Shown here in pieces: positions 16,678 to 24,512 of a DNA stretch of 33,396 bases. Both the position numbers and the translations under genes were made by a program. Positions within the stretch are counted from its first letter, which is position 1, and each line of letters opens with the position of its first letter. Source of the stretch: JAJZJT01 sp049964655 (GTDB taxonomy: Bacteria; Actinomycetota; Acidimicrobiia; Acidimicrobiales; RAAP-2); the NCBI GenBank assembly GCA_049964655.1, contig JBMFXC010000021.1, positions 1 to 33,396 on the forward strand, read 5' to 3'. The notes under the pieces were generated by a model. The model did not search any database. It was not told where the DNA came from and saw only the letters and a program-made list of their open reading frames with translations.

Positions 16678-17630
16678 CAGGCCGGCCGGCCGAGCTCGGC
16701 CTCGAGCTTGGAGAGGGCGGCCAGACGCTGGTCGAGGGAGGGGTGCGTCGAGAAGATCGTCGAGATGCTCACCCCCCGGCTGTTGATTGCAGGCGTGAAG
16801 TAGAAGGCGTTGAAGCTCTCGGCGGCCCGCAGGTCGCGGGTTGGGATCCGCGACATGGCGCCGGTCACCTTGACGAGTGCGGCGGCCAGCACCGAGGGCT
16901 GCCCGATCAGGATGGCCCCCGAGCGGTCGGCGGCCAGCTCGCGGTAGCGGGAGAGCGCCCGGGTCAACAGGAAGCTGATGGCGTAGACGACGACGGAGAC
17001 CAACAGGACGCCCATCTCGATCAAGGCGAGCTGGCTGGCGCCGTTGTTGTTGCCACGGCCACCGCCTCTGCCCCCGACACCGCCGCCGAACCCTCCGAGG
17101 AGGCCGGCCCAGAGCATCATGCGGGTGATCAGGCCGGCCACCATGCCGAGGAAGCTGGCGATCGTCATCACGGCCACGTCGCGGTGAGCTACGTGGGAGA
17201 GCTCGTGGGCCAGCACGGCCTCGAGCTCGGGCTCGTCGAGCCGTCGGAGCAGGCCGGTGGTGACGCACACCACGGCGTTGTTGGGGCTGCGTCCGGTGGC
17301 AAAGGCGTTGGGCACGTCGGTATCGGCGATGGCGACACGAGGCTTCTTCAGGTCGGCCAGGGCGCAGAGGCGGTCCACCACCCCGTGGAGCTGAGGTGCC
17401 TGCTCGGGGGTGACGAGGTGGCCTCCCATGCCGAACAGGGCGATCTTGTCCGAGAACCAGTACTGGACGAAGAGGACGGCCGCGGCGATGACGAGGACGA
17501 CCGAGGCCGAGATGCCGAAGGCGATCAGCAGGCTGATGACGGCGCCGTAGAGGACCACGAGGAGGAGCCCCGTGGTGAACATGCGGATGGTGAGCCCCCG
17601 GTCGGGGGCGATCTTGCGAACGGTGCTCAT
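16677..17630 (-). CDS. htpX: Zinc metalloprotease HtpX
   Basis: HtpX is a membrane M48 metalloprotease that degrades misfolded membrane proteins during envelope stress. The 317-residue product has two N-terminal membrane helices (about 16-38 and 40-58), the zinc-binding AHELSHVAHRD (141-151; H142, E143, H146), and the third ligand region RYRELAADRSG (228-238; E231). A Gly/Asn-rich loop (179-197, with GGRGGGRGNNN) separates two further hydrophobic segments at about 154-178 and 202-224, which is a lineage-type insertion. The C-terminus has the THPSLDQRLAAL motif typical of HtpX. It overlaps pspA and pspAB at both ends, so all three are translated from one mRNA. Confidence 0.95.
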   Translation of the reverse strand: MSTVRKIAPDRGLTIRMFTTGLLLVVLYGAVISLLIAFGISASVVLVIAAAVLFVQYWFSDKIALFGMGGHLVTPEQAPQLHGVVDRLCALADLKKPRVAIADTDVPNAFATGRSPNNAVVCVTTGLLRRLDEPELEAVLAHELSHVAHRDVAVMTIASFLGMVAGLITRMMLWAGLLGGFGGGVGGRGGGRGNNNGASQLALIEMGVLLVSVVVYAISFLLTRALSRYRELAADRSGAILIGQPSVLAAALVKVTGAMSRIPTRDLRAAESFNAFYFTPAINSRGVSISTIFSTHPSLDQRLAALSKLEAELGRPA

Positions 17631-18427
17631 GGCTCCTCCGTGATGTCGTCGGTCCCTGCCTGGTGGGGTGGAGGACCGGCTTCGGGCTCTGCTCCCGTCG
17701 ACCCCTGGGACAGGGCGCCGGCGGGGGAGCCGCTGGTGACTTCGGCTTTGAGCGCGGCAAGCTCGGCGTCGACGGCGCTGCCCTTCGACAACTGGTCGAG
17801 CTGGGCCTGGATGTCGTCGACCGGCTGGGAGAGGTCGGAAAGGGCGCCCGACGACAGCAGCTCGTCCATGGCACCGGCCCGGGCCTGCATCGACTCGACC
17901 TTGTCCTGCGCCCGCTGCATGGCCATGCCGCCGTCGGAGATCGAGTCGGAGATGCCGGTGACCGCCTCGCCGATCTTCGTCTGGGCCTCGGCCGCCGTGT
18001 AGGTCGCCTTCAGGGTCTCCTTGCGGGTCCGGAAGGTGTCGACCGCGGTCTGGAGGCGCTGGGCGGTCTCGATCAGCTTCTGCTCCTGAGCAGCGACCTG
18101 TTCGTGCTGACGCTGGTAGTCGGCCAGCTGTTCGCCGATCGCCGCCCGACGGGACAGCGCCTCCCGGGCCAGGTCCTCGTTGCCCTGGGTCAGGGCAGCC
18201 CGCGCCTGCTGCTGGAGCTTGTCTGCCTGGGCCTTGAGCTGGCCGGCCTGCAGCTCGATGCGCTTCTTGGCTGTGGTGATGTCGGCGACGCTGCGCCGGA
18301 CCTTCTGGAGGCTCTCGAGCTGCTTCTGATAGGAGAGGTCCAAGGTCTCGCGCGGGTCCTCCGCCTTGTCGAGGAGCTTGTTCGTCTTCGCCTGCACGAT
18401 CCCCGACAGCCGCTTGATGACGCTCAT
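17627..18427 (-). CDS. pspA: Phage shock protein A (PspA/IM30 family)
   Basis: PspA forms ESCRT-III-like oligomers on the inner face of the membrane and stabilises it under stress. The 266-residue product starts MSVIKRLSGIVQAKTNKLLD, the amphipathic membrane-binding helix, followed by AEDPRETLDLSYQKQLESL. Long, charged, Gln-rich coiled coil covers about 40-165. After ALSDLSQPVDDIQAQLDQL comes a Pro/Gly/Glu-rich tail of about 35 residues, longer than the usual form. GAGGAAGGA lies about 9 bases upstream of the ATG. It leads the operon with htpX and pspAB and is divergent from mca. Confidence 0.94.
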   Translation of the reverse strand: MSVIKRLSGIVQAKTNKLLDKAEDPRETLDLSYQKQLESLQKVRRSVADITTAKKRIELQAGQLKAQADKLQQQARAALTQGNEDLAREALSRRAAIGEQLADYQRQHEQVAAQEQKLIETAQRLQTAVDTFRTRKETLKATYTAAEAQTKIGEAVTGISDSISDGGMAMQRAQDKVESMQARAGAMDELLSSGALSDLSQPVDDIQAQLDQLSKGSAVDAELAALKAEVTSGSPAGALSQGSTGAEPEAGPPPHQAGTDDITEEP

Positions 18428-18487
18428 GGTTGCGAGTCCTTCCTCAGCCCCGCCCCCTGGTCCTCGAGCGCAGGGGGTTGCCCATGG

Positions 18488-18493
18488 AGTGTA
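18488..18493 (-). promoter_or_regulatory. -10 element of the pspA operon
   Basis: TACACT on the minus strand, giving a leader of about 55 bases that contains the pspA ribosome binding site. It lies 17 bases from the divergent mca -10 element. Confidence 0.45.
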
Positions 18494-18509
18494 GGGGTTG
18501 GCTGCCCGG

Positions 18510-18515
18510 TAGCGT
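18510..18515 (+). promoter_or_regulatory. -10 element of mca (sets the start)
   Basis: TAGCGT, 7 bases, then GTG 18523. This leaderless spacing favours GTG 18523 over the upstream GTG 18514, which overlaps the hexamer itself. Confidence 0.5.
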
Positions 18516-18522
18516 GAGCAAC

Positions 18523-19425
18523 GTGCCCGGGGAGCTCTGCCTACTGACCGTCCACGCCCATCCCGACGACGAGTCGTCGAAAGGGGCCGGCACCGTCGCG
18601 TGGTACCACGCCCACGGCGTACGGACGGTCTTGGTGTGCTGCACCGGGGGCGAAGAAGGTGACGTGCTCAACCCGGCCATGGACACCCCGGAGGTCCGGG
18701 CTCGCATCCCCGAGCTCCGACGGGAGGAGCTCGCTCGGGCTGCCGCGGTCATCGGCTACGACGAGGTCGTCTGGCTCGGGTACCGCGACTCGGGCATGGC
18801 GGGGACGCCAGCCAACGACCGCTCGGACTGCTTCGCCCGCGCCCCGCTGGAGGAGGCCACCGAGCGCCTGGTCGCCGTCGTGCGCCGAACGCGTCCTCAG
18901 GTGATGGTGGTCTACGGCGAGGAACAGTCGTCCTACCCCCATCCCGACCACCTCCGGGTCCACGAGGTCGGCGTTGCCGCCTTCGAGGCGGCTGGTGACC
19001 CCGGTCGGTACCCGCAGGCCGGTCCTTCCCACCAGCCCGACAAGCTCTACTACACGGTGCACTCTGCCGCTCGGTTCCGTGAGCTCCATCAGGCGTTCGT
19101 CGAGCGCGGGCTCGACTCTCCTTTCGACGAGGCGTGGCGCAAGCGGTGGGAGGGAGTCCGCGACGAGCCGGTCACCACCTCGATCGACGTCTCGTCGGTT
19201 GCCGACGTCCGTCGCCGAGCGCTGCTCGCCCACGCCACGCAGGTCGATCCGGCGTCGCGCTTCTGGTTCGGGCTCCCGCCCGAGGTGATGGACGCCATCC
19301 ACCCGACCGACGACTACCGACTGGCCCGTCTGGGGACGGCTCCCCGCGAGCCGGTCGTCTGGCCAGTCGACGCCCCTTCGGAGACGGACCTCTTCAGCGG
19401 CGTGGCCTCACCAGCGGAGCGCTGA
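18523..19425 (+). CDS. mca: Mycothiol S-conjugate amidase Mca
   Basis: Mca cleaves the amide bond of mycothiol conjugates, releasing a mercapturic acid for export in detoxification. It is a zinc LmbE/PIG-L deacetylase-fold enzyme. The 300-residue product has VHAHPDDESSKGAGTVAWY at the N-terminus; H13 and D16 are the expected zinc ligands, and the SSKG following HPDDE distinguishes Mca from MshB. Also seen: CCTGGEEGDVLNPAMD, LGYRDSGMAG and YPHPDHLRVHEVGVAAFEAA with the third metal His. The chosen start gives MPGELCLLTVHAHPDD, nearly the same lead length as the mycobacterial enzyme. It implies a mycothiol-producing actinobacterium. Its 3' end overlaps the convergent neighbour by 18 bases. Confidence 0.9.
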   Translation: MPGELCLLTVHAHPDDESSKGAGTVAWYHAHGVRTVLVCCTGGEEGDVLNPAMDTPEVRARIPELRREELARAAAVIGYDEVVWLGYRDSGMAGTPANDRSDCFARAPLEEATERLVAVVRRTRPQVMVVYGEEQSSYPHPDHLRVHEVGVAAFEAAGDPGRYPQAGPSHQPDKLYYTVHSAARFRELHQAFVERGLDSPFDEAWRKRWEGVRDEPVTTSIDVSSVADVRRRALLAHATQVDPASRFWFGLPPEVMDAIHPTDDYRLARLGTAPREPVVWPVDAPSETDLFSGVASPAER

Positions 19426-20121
19426 GGCCGCGGGGGCGAACTGCCTCGGGGCGACGGCGGGAGCGAGGGCAGTCGGGCCCGTTCCGCCCAAGAAGGGCAG
19501 GTGGACGACCCCGGCACTCTGGAGGAGGATGGCAGCGATAGCCGCCGCCGCCACCACGGCCGCCAGGACGGCGAGAAGGGGGCGTATTCGCTCCCAGGTC
19601 ATCGACGGCGCTGGAGTGGCCGGGCGGGTCTGCACGGTCGTGACCGTGGGAAGGGCCGCAGGAGGCAGGTGGGCGGCGGCCAGCGGTCGCACGCGGACGG
19701 CCAGGGCGTCGCTGTCGAGCCCGGCGACGAGCAGTCGGTACGTGCCGGCTGCTGTCCGGAGGCTGACCAGAGCACCAAGCTCGCCGGGCTCGGCGGGCAC
19801 GAGGGACTTCCGGCGCCGACGGTGGCCGGGTGTCGCTGTGGAGCGACGACTCGGCGCCGGTTCAGCCGGGTCGTGCAGCTCGGGGTCGACCCACCAGGGA
19901 GACGTCGACGGACTGATCGGCTCGATCACGTAGGTCTCCAGTGAGGACCAGGGGAGCATCCGGGGGTTGCCGGCGTCAGCGGTGGTCAGGGTCACTCCCT
20001 GGTCGTCGATGACGAGGGAGACGCCCCCGACCGAGCGGGTGACGTCGTCCCCGGGAGGCAGCAGGACGACGTCGTCGAAGCGGACTGCCTCGTGGAGCGG
20101 GGCGTCCAACTGGTCGGTCAC
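19408..20121 (-). CDS. Hypothetical protein with C-terminal membrane helix
   Basis: I do not recognise this 237-residue protein. The N-terminal half (about 10-150) alternates beta-type strands, with VRFDDVVLLPPGDD, SLVIDDQGVTLTTA, MLPWSSLETYVIEP and, later, GALVSLRTAAGTYRLLVAGLDSDALAV; this pattern would suit a small PH-like or other beta domain, but that is a guess. A basic, Pro-rich linker is at 82-105. One membrane helix (about 180-203) precedes a 34-residue exterior tail. The GTG start overlaps the stop of the ChbG-type gene by four bases (GTGA), so the two are co-translated. The longer frame reading upstream is antisense to the partner gene's own coding and rejected. Confidence 0.75.
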   Translation of the reverse strand: MTDQLDAPLHEAVRFDDVVLLPPGDDVTRSVGGVSLVIDDQGVTLTTADAGNPRMLPWSSLETYVIEPISPSTSPWWVDPELHDPAEPAPSRRSTATPGHRRRRKSLVPAEPGELGALVSLRTAAGTYRLLVAGLDSDALAVRVRPLAAAHLPPAALPTVTTVQTRPATPAPSMTWERIRPLLAVLAAVVAAAAIAAILLQSAGVVHLPFLGGTGPTALAPAVAPRQFAPAASALRW

Positions 20122-20951
20122 GGTCGCATCAGCGCTCGGAGCGGGCGGTAGCCGATGAGCGACGCCCCGGCGCGGCGGAGGGCCTCGGTGACCGGAGCGA
20201 CAGCGGTGAGGAGGTGGAGGTCGGTGCACCGCTGCCGGAAGTCCTCGGTGACGGCGCGCAGCTCGGGCGTGTCGATCGCCGGCCGGAAGGTCACCTCGGT
20301 GACGCCCGGCTCGAGCTCGCAGAGCAGCTCGAACAGCGCCCCGGTGTCGGCGTGGCCGGGCCAGTCGACGACGCGGTCGGCGAAGAGCACCCCGGCTTCG
20401 GCAGCGAGCGCCCGGAAGGGAAAGCCTGCCTGGGCTTCCGCCTCGGCGCCGGCAAGGCGGATCGGGAGCGAGTACTCCACGGCGAGGTCGAGGTAGATGT
20501 CGAAGAACTCGGGACGGAGCACCAGGGCATCGAGGTGGGCATCGAGGTGGGTGACGTCGAGGCCCCACAGGACGGCCCGCTCGACCTGGGCCCGGCACTC
20601 CCTCCTCACCTCGTCGAGGTCGGCGTGGTCCCAGAGGTCGGCGACACTGCGGGGGAAGCCACCGTCACCGTCGAGGAGCGAGGGAGCCTGGGTGATCGGG
20701 CCCCACCGGTAGCGGTCGTGCTCGGCGTTCAGGGTCAGGTGGACGCCGACGTCTTCGCCCCGGTAGCGGTGAGCGGCGTCGCGGGCCCAGGGTGCCGGGA
20801 CGATGAGCGACGCACTGGTGGCGAGACCGCTACGGAGGGCGTCAAAGACACCGATGTTCGACGCGTGGCAGAAGCCGAGCTCGGAGCAGTTGAGCACGAC
20901 GAGGCGCGAGCTTGGAGGTGACCCCAGGCGTTCGAGGAGCGATGGCGCCAT
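20118..20951 (-). CDS. ChbG/YdjC-type carbohydrate deacetylase-like protein
   Basis: The 277-residue product has the fold marks of the ChbG/HpnK (YdjC) family, metal-dependent deacetylases of amino sugars. They are the first-strand motif, VGVHLTLNAEHDRYRWGP (68-85) with His71, and THLDAHLDALVL (134-145) with His135 and His139. The normally conserved NADDFG motif is replaced by NCSELG (21-26): the second Asp (metal ligand) becomes Glu24 and the first (base) becomes Ser23. Activity may be altered or lost. The ATG at 20951 is chosen because TACGGT lies 7 bases upstream; ATG 20957 is two codons longer. It shares an operon with the downstream one-helix protein. Confidence 0.78.
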   Translation of the reverse strand: MAPSLLERLGSPPSSRLVVLNCSELGFCHASNIGVFDALRSGLATSASLIVPAPWARDAAHRYRGEDVGVHLTLNAEHDRYRWGPITQAPSLLDGDGGFPRSVADLWDHADLDEVRRECRAQVERAVLWGLDVTHLDAHLDALVLRPEFFDIYLDLAVEYSLPIRLAGAEAEAQAGFPFRALAAEAGVLFADRVVDWPGHADTGALFELLCELEPGVTEVTFRPAIDTPELRAVTEDFRQRCTDLHLLTAVAPVTEALRRAGASLIGYRPLRALMRP

Positions 20952-20958
20952 GGGCATG

Positions 20959-20964
20959 ACCGTA
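20959..20964 (-). promoter_or_regulatory. -10 element of the ChbG-type gene
   Basis: TACGGT on the minus strand, 7 bases before ATG 20951; leaderless spacing. Confidence 0.5.
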
Positions 20965-21003
20965 GCGCCGTCGCGCTGACGAGCCGATCGTTTGGAGCGG
21001 GGA

Positions 21004-21477
21004 TCAAGCGGCCCGGTCGGGACCGGCGGCGCCTTGGAGGGCTCGTCTGGCCGCGGCGATCCCCCGGAGACCGCTCTGGCGGGTGCGGGCGTCGAGCCGC
21101 CACGCACCGGGCTGGTCCGCCGAGCCCCGGCGAGGGGAGCTGCCTCGGCGAGAGGTCGTACCGCCTGCTGCACCGTCTGCTCGAGCGTGGCTACGGCCAG
21201 CCGCCGAGGCCCGGCGGGCGGTCCGGCGACCGGTAGGCCGGCTGCGTTCGGGACGCATCGGTTGGGTGCCTTGCTGGACCGGCGCCCGAGTGTCGCCGAG
21301 GGCGCCCCGGGGGTCCGTCGCGCCGCCGTCGGGCATGGCCTCGGGCATGGCCTCGGGCATGGCCTCGGGCATGCAGAGCTCCAGAGCGAGCTGCTCCGCG
21401 TGCCAGCGCACGAGCGGTGCCGTGCCCTCCACGAAGGTGGCTGAGGGGAGAGGCGCCTGGGTCCCTGGTCTCGACAT
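21004..21477 (-). CDS. Doubtful low-complexity ORF
   Basis: This 565-base gap between divergent genes (20952-21516) holds no gene that I recognise. The best candidate is this ORF of 157 residues on the minus strand. Its ATG has GGAGG 4 bases upstream. The first 35 residues (SATFVEGTAPLVRWHAEQLALEL) look like protein, then come MPEA repeats and a long Arg/Ala/Gly-rich tail. Around 21170-21290 another minus-strand frame reads more naturally (LAVATLEQTVQQAVRPLAEA), so the gene may be frameshifted or the region non-coding. No function is proposed. Confidence 0.3.
   Translation of the reverse strand: MSRPGTQAPLPSATFVEGTAPLVRWHAEQLALELCMPEAMPEAMPEAMPDGGATDPRGALGDTRAPVQQGTQPMRPERSRPTGRRTARRASAAGRSHARADGAAGGTTSRRGSSPRRGSADQPGAWRLDARTRQSGLRGIAAARRALQGAAGPDRAA
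21331..21373. repeat. 12-bp tandem repeat, 3.6 copies
   Basis: Unit gggcatggcctc is repeated at 21331, 21343, 21355 and, partly, 21367. On the minus strand it encodes the tetrapeptide MPEA in the doubtful ORF, so copy number can change without breaking the frame. Confidence 0.9.
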
Positions 21478-21503
21478 CATGCCTCCAGCATGCGCCGAGG
21501 GTG

Positions 21504-21509
21504 TATTAC
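21504..21509 (+). promoter_or_regulatory. -10-like element of the Rv3093c-type gene
   Basis: TATTAC, 7 bases, then GTG 21517. The last base departs from TAnnnT. Confidence 0.4.
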
Positions 21510-21516
21510 GGGTGCC

Positions 21517-22503
21517 GTGACCGAGCCTGAGACGTCTTCCGCCCCCCGCTACGGCATCACCATCCCGTTCGATGGTGTGCCACTGGCCGAGCATCGGGCG
21601 TGGTACGAGGAGCTGGCACGGCTGGGTTACACCGACGTCTGGTCGGCCGAGACCGACGGGACGGACGGCTTCACCCCGCTCGCCCTGGCCGCGGCTTGGA
21701 CCCCCGGCCTTCGCCTGGGCGTGGCCATCATCCCGGCCTACACCCGGGGCCCGGCACTGCTCGCCCAGAGCGTCGCCAGCATGGCCGAGGCGGCACCGGG
21801 GCGTTTCACGTTCGGCCTCGGCACCTCCTCGGACGTGATCGTCAGTCGGTGGAACGCCCGGGAGTTCACGGAGCCCTACCGTCGGGTGCGCGACACCATT
21901 CGCTTCTTGCGTGAGGCCCTGAGCGGCGAGAAGGTCGATCGTGCCTACGACACCTTCGAGGTGCACGGGTTCCGGCTGGCACGGCCGGTCGAGCATCCAC
22001 CCCCGATCTACCTCGCCGCGCTCCGGCCAGGCATGCTCCGTCTCGCCGGCCGCGAGGCCGACGGGGTGATCGTCAACTGGCTCTCGGCCGAGGACGTCCA
22101 GACGGTCGTCCCCGAGCTCGGAACGCCGGTGCCGGTGGCAGCGCGGATCTTCGTCTGTCCCTCCGAGGACGCCGATGCCGTCCGGGCGGTCGGCCGGCGC
22201 ATGGTGGCGGCGTACCTCAACGTCGAGGTCTACGCCGCCTTCCACCGCTGGCTCGGACGTGGGCCCCTGCTCGAGGGCATGTGGGAGGCATGGCGGGCCG
22301 GCGACCGCAAGGCGGCGCTTGCCGCCATCCCCGACGAGGTCGTCGACGCGCTCGTGGTCCATGGTTCCCCCGAAGCCTGCCGTAACCACGTGGGCCGCTA
22401 CGTCGCCAACGGGGTCGACGTCCCGATCCTGGCCGTGCTGCCCATCGGGATGTCGACGGAGGAAGCCGTGAAGGCTCTTGCCCCGCCGTGGGAGGATGCA
22501 TGA
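21517..22503 (+). CDS. LLM class F420-dependent oxidoreductase, Rv3093c-like
   Basis: A 328-residue luciferase-like TIM-barrel enzyme that probably transfers hydride from F420H2 to an unknown substrate. It resembles the Rv3093c-type subfamily: YGITIPFDGVPLAEHRAWYE, LGYTDVWSAETDGTDGFTPLALAA, LRLGVAIIPAYTRGPALLAQSVASMAE and GRFTFGLGTSSDVIVSRWN. The region PPIYLAALRPGMLRLAGREADGVIVNWL is the conserved fifth-strand block of F420 luciferase-like proteins. GTG 21517 is chosen over GTG/ATG at 21490 by the -10 spacing and by the conserved start near RYGIT. The last codons overlap the slipin start (ATGA), implying co-expression with a membrane scaffold protein. Confidence 0.85.
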   Translation: MTEPETSSAPRYGITIPFDGVPLAEHRAWYEELARLGYTDVWSAETDGTDGFTPLALAAAWTPGLRLGVAIIPAYTRGPALLAQSVASMAEAAPGRFTFGLGTSSDVIVSRWNAREFTEPYRRVRDTIRFLREALSGEKVDRAYDTFEVHGFRLARPVEHPPPIYLAALRPGMLRLAGREADGVIVNWLSAEDVQTVVPELGTPVPVAARIFVCPSEDADAVRAVGRRMVAAYLNVEVYAAFHRWLGRGPLLEGMWEAWRAGDRKAALAAIPDEVVDALVVHGSPEACRNHVGRYVANGVDVPILAVLPIGMSTEEAVKALAPPWEDA

Positions 22504-23414
22504 CCATGCTCGCCGTGCTGGTGATCGCCCCACCCGCCGTCAGTGACGTCGTCGTCGGAGCGTTGGTCGGTATCGGAGCACTGGTGGTGGCTGCCGGCAT
22601 CGGCGCCCGGGCCACCCTGCGGGTCGTCACCGAGTACGAGCGGGCTGTCTTCTTCCGCCTCGGTCGTATTCGCGAGGAGGCGAAAGGACCCGGGATCATC
22701 ACCAAGTGGCCCTTCGTCGACAAGGTCGTCAAGGTGACGCTGAGGGTCGAGGTCGTCGACATCCCCCCCCAGGCGGTCATCACGGCCGACAACGTCACCG
22801 TCCAGGTCGACGCCGTCGTGTACTTCCAGGTGGTCGACCCGGTCCGGGCGGTGATCGGTGTCGACAACTTCCGCTTTGCCAGCCAGCGGGTGGCGATGAC
22901 GGCGTTGCGGTCGATCGCCGGCCGGCACGAGCTGGACAACATCTTGGCCCACCGGGACGACGTCAACGACGAGCTGCGAACCACCATCGCCTCGTCCACG
23001 CACAACTGGGGGGTCGAGGTTCGCCAAGTCGAGATCCGCGACATCGTGCTGCCGCCCGAGCTCCTCCGGGCGATGGCCCGACAGGCCGAGGCAGAGCGAG
23101 AGCGGCGGGCCAAGGTGATCGCTGCCACCGGGGAGCTCGAGGCCAGTCAGGAGCTGGCCGAGGCAGCCACACGACTGTCGCAGGCCCCCGGCGCCCTTCA
23201 GTTGCGAACGCTCCAGACGTTGGCCGAGGTAGCCACCGAGCACAACTCGACGCTCGTCTTCCCGCTGCCGGTCGAGCTGCTCGGGGGGCTGTTCGGGGAT
23301 CGAGGCGAGCGGACCGTGGCGAACCAGGCACCGACGCCTCCCGAGGTGGCCGTGCTGCCGGCCCGACCCACCCAGGGTGGCGAGGGTGGCGAGGGTGGCA
23401 AGGCGACCGACTGA
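22500..23414 (+). CDS. Slipin (SPFH/band 7, stomatin-like)
   Basis: Slipins are membrane-anchored SPFH proteins that oligomerise at membrane microdomains. The 304-residue product has an N-terminal hydrophobic hairpin (about 3-36) and then the classic start of the SPFH domain, LRVVTEYERAVFFRLGRI, continuing GPGIITKWPFVDKVVKVTLR, VDIPPQAVITADNVTVQVDAVVYFQV and FASQRVAMTALRSIAGRHELD. The helical region AMARQAEAERERRAKVIAATGE-LEASQELAEAA follows, then a low-complexity tail with GGEGGEGG. ATG 22500 has GGAGG 4 bases upstream and overlaps the preceding stop. No nfeD gene is adjacent, although slipins often pair with one. Confidence 0.92.
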   Translation: MTMLAVLVIAPPAVSDVVVGALVGIGALVVAAGIGARATLRVVTEYERAVFFRLGRIREEAKGPGIITKWPFVDKVVKVTLRVEVVDIPPQAVITADNVTVQVDAVVYFQVVDPVRAVIGVDNFRFASQRVAMTALRSIAGRHELDNILAHRDDVNDELRTTIASSTHNWGVEVRQVEIRDIVLPPELLRAMARQAEAERERRAKVIAATGELEASQELAEAATRLSQAPGALQLRTLQTLAEVATEHNSTLVFPLPVELLGGLFGDRGERTVANQAPTPPEVAVLPARPTQGGEGGEGGKATD

Positions 23415-23454
23415 GGTTCGACCGGCGGTCCCGCGGCCTGCTCGGTCCACCCGC

Positions 23455-23460
23455 TAGGTT
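23455..23460 (+). promoter_or_regulatory. -10 element of the third LLM gene
   Basis: TAGGTT, about 44 bases before ATG 23504, giving a leader of about 37 bases that contains AGGGAGGA. Confidence 0.4.
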
Positions 23461-23503
23461 GGCTCCGGCCACCAGGGACGACTGGTGGCCGAAGGGAGGA
23501 CCC

Positions 23504-24409
23504 ATGCGCATCGGGGTGATGTTCGACGTCGGACGACCCTTCGACGAGGTGGTCGGCCAGGTGGCGGGCCTCGCCGAGGCCGGCATCGAGACGGCCTGGA
23601 CGTCGCAGATCTTCGGGTACGACGCACTGACCACCTTGGCCGTCGTCGGCCGGGAGGTGCCGGGCATCGAGCTCGGGACGGCAGTCGTGCCGACCTACCC
23701 GCGGCACCCCGTCATGCTCGCCGGTCAGGCGCTCACCGTCCAGGCGGCAACGGGGGGCCGGCTTCTCCTCGGCATCGGCCTGTCGCACCGGATGGTCATC
23801 GAGAACGTCTTCGGCCTCTCGTTCGACCACCCGGCTCGCCACCTGCGCGAGTACCTGTCCATCCTGGTCCCGTTGCTCGAGGGCGAGGCGGCCTCCTTCG
23901 CCGGCGAGACGCTCAAGGCGGCCACCTTCGGCCCCCTACAGATCGACGCTCCCGCCCCACCGGTGCTGGTCGCCGCGCTCGGTCCCACGATGCTCGCGCT
24001 GGCCGGTCGCATGGCGCAGGGGACGGTGACGTGGATGACCGGACCCCGAACCGTTGCCGACCACATCGTTCCTTCCATCACGGCGGCGGCAGAGGAGGCT
24101 GGACGGCCTGCCCCGGTGGTCGCGGTCGGCCTACCCGTGTGCGTGACGAGCGACGAAGACGCGGCGCGGGCCAAGGCGGCCGAGACGTTCGCCATCTACG
24201 GCCAGCTGCCGTCCTACCGAGCGATGCTCGATCGCGAGGGTGTTGCCGGCCCGCCGGACATCGCCGTGGTCGGCAGCGCGGCTTCGGTTGCCGCTCAGGT
24301 CCGGCAGCTGGCGGACGTCGGTGTCACCCACTTTTGTGGGGCACCGTTCGGTTCCTCGGAGGAGATCAAGGCGTCGATCGCCACTCTTGCGGAGCTGGTC
24401 GGTCGCTGA
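23504..24409 (+). CDS. LLM class F420-dependent oxidoreductase, MSMEG_4879-like
   Basis: The third luciferase-like oxidoreductase here, 301 residues. The N-terminus MRIGVMFDVGRPFDEVVGQV and the following AGLAEAGIETAWTSQIFGYDALTTLAVVG fit the MSMEG_4879-type F420 subfamily. TAVVPTYPRHPVMLAGQALTVQAATGGRLLLGIGLSH contains the G-R-x-x-L-G-x-G turn typical of F420 binders. LVAALGPTMLALAGRMAQGTVTWM is the late barrel block. The C-terminal FCGAPFGSSEEIKASIATL closes the fold. ATG 23504 has AGGGAGGA 5 bases upstream; longer in-frame readings run antisense-like through slipin and are rejected. Substrate unknown. Confidence 0.86.
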   Translation: MRIGVMFDVGRPFDEVVGQVAGLAEAGIETAWTSQIFGYDALTTLAVVGREVPGIELGTAVVPTYPRHPVMLAGQALTVQAATGGRLLLGIGLSHRMVIENVFGLSFDHPARHLREYLSILVPLLEGEAASFAGETLKAATFGPLQIDAPAPPVLVAALGPTMLALAGRMAQGTVTWMTGPRTVADHIVPSITAAAEEAGRPAPVVAVGLPVCVTSDEDAARAKAAETFAIYGQLPSYRAMLDREGVAGPPDIAVVGSAASVAAQVRQLADVGVTHFCGAPFGSSEEIKASIATLAELVGR

Positions 24410-24422
24410 ACCGCCTCGACGG

Positions 24423-24464
24423 CTCCGACATCGGACGTCGAGCCTCCGACATCGGACGTCGAGC
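24423..24464. repeat. 21-bp perfect tandem duplication
   Basis: Two identical 21-base units (24423-24443, 24444-24464), each able to fold an imperfect CTCcGAC/GTCGAG stem, in the 103-base gap between convergent genes. They may act as a bidirectional terminator. Confidence 0.75.
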
Positions 24465-24512
24465 TCGAAGGCGTGCGAAGGCCGAGGCTTCCGACCGAGC
24501 CCTGGCAGGTGG

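Noticed and set aside
21083..21520. 145-codon plus-strand ORF with GMAS repeats
   Set aside because: It overlaps the better supported LLM2 start, lacks a promoter or ribosome binding site and has unnatural composition.
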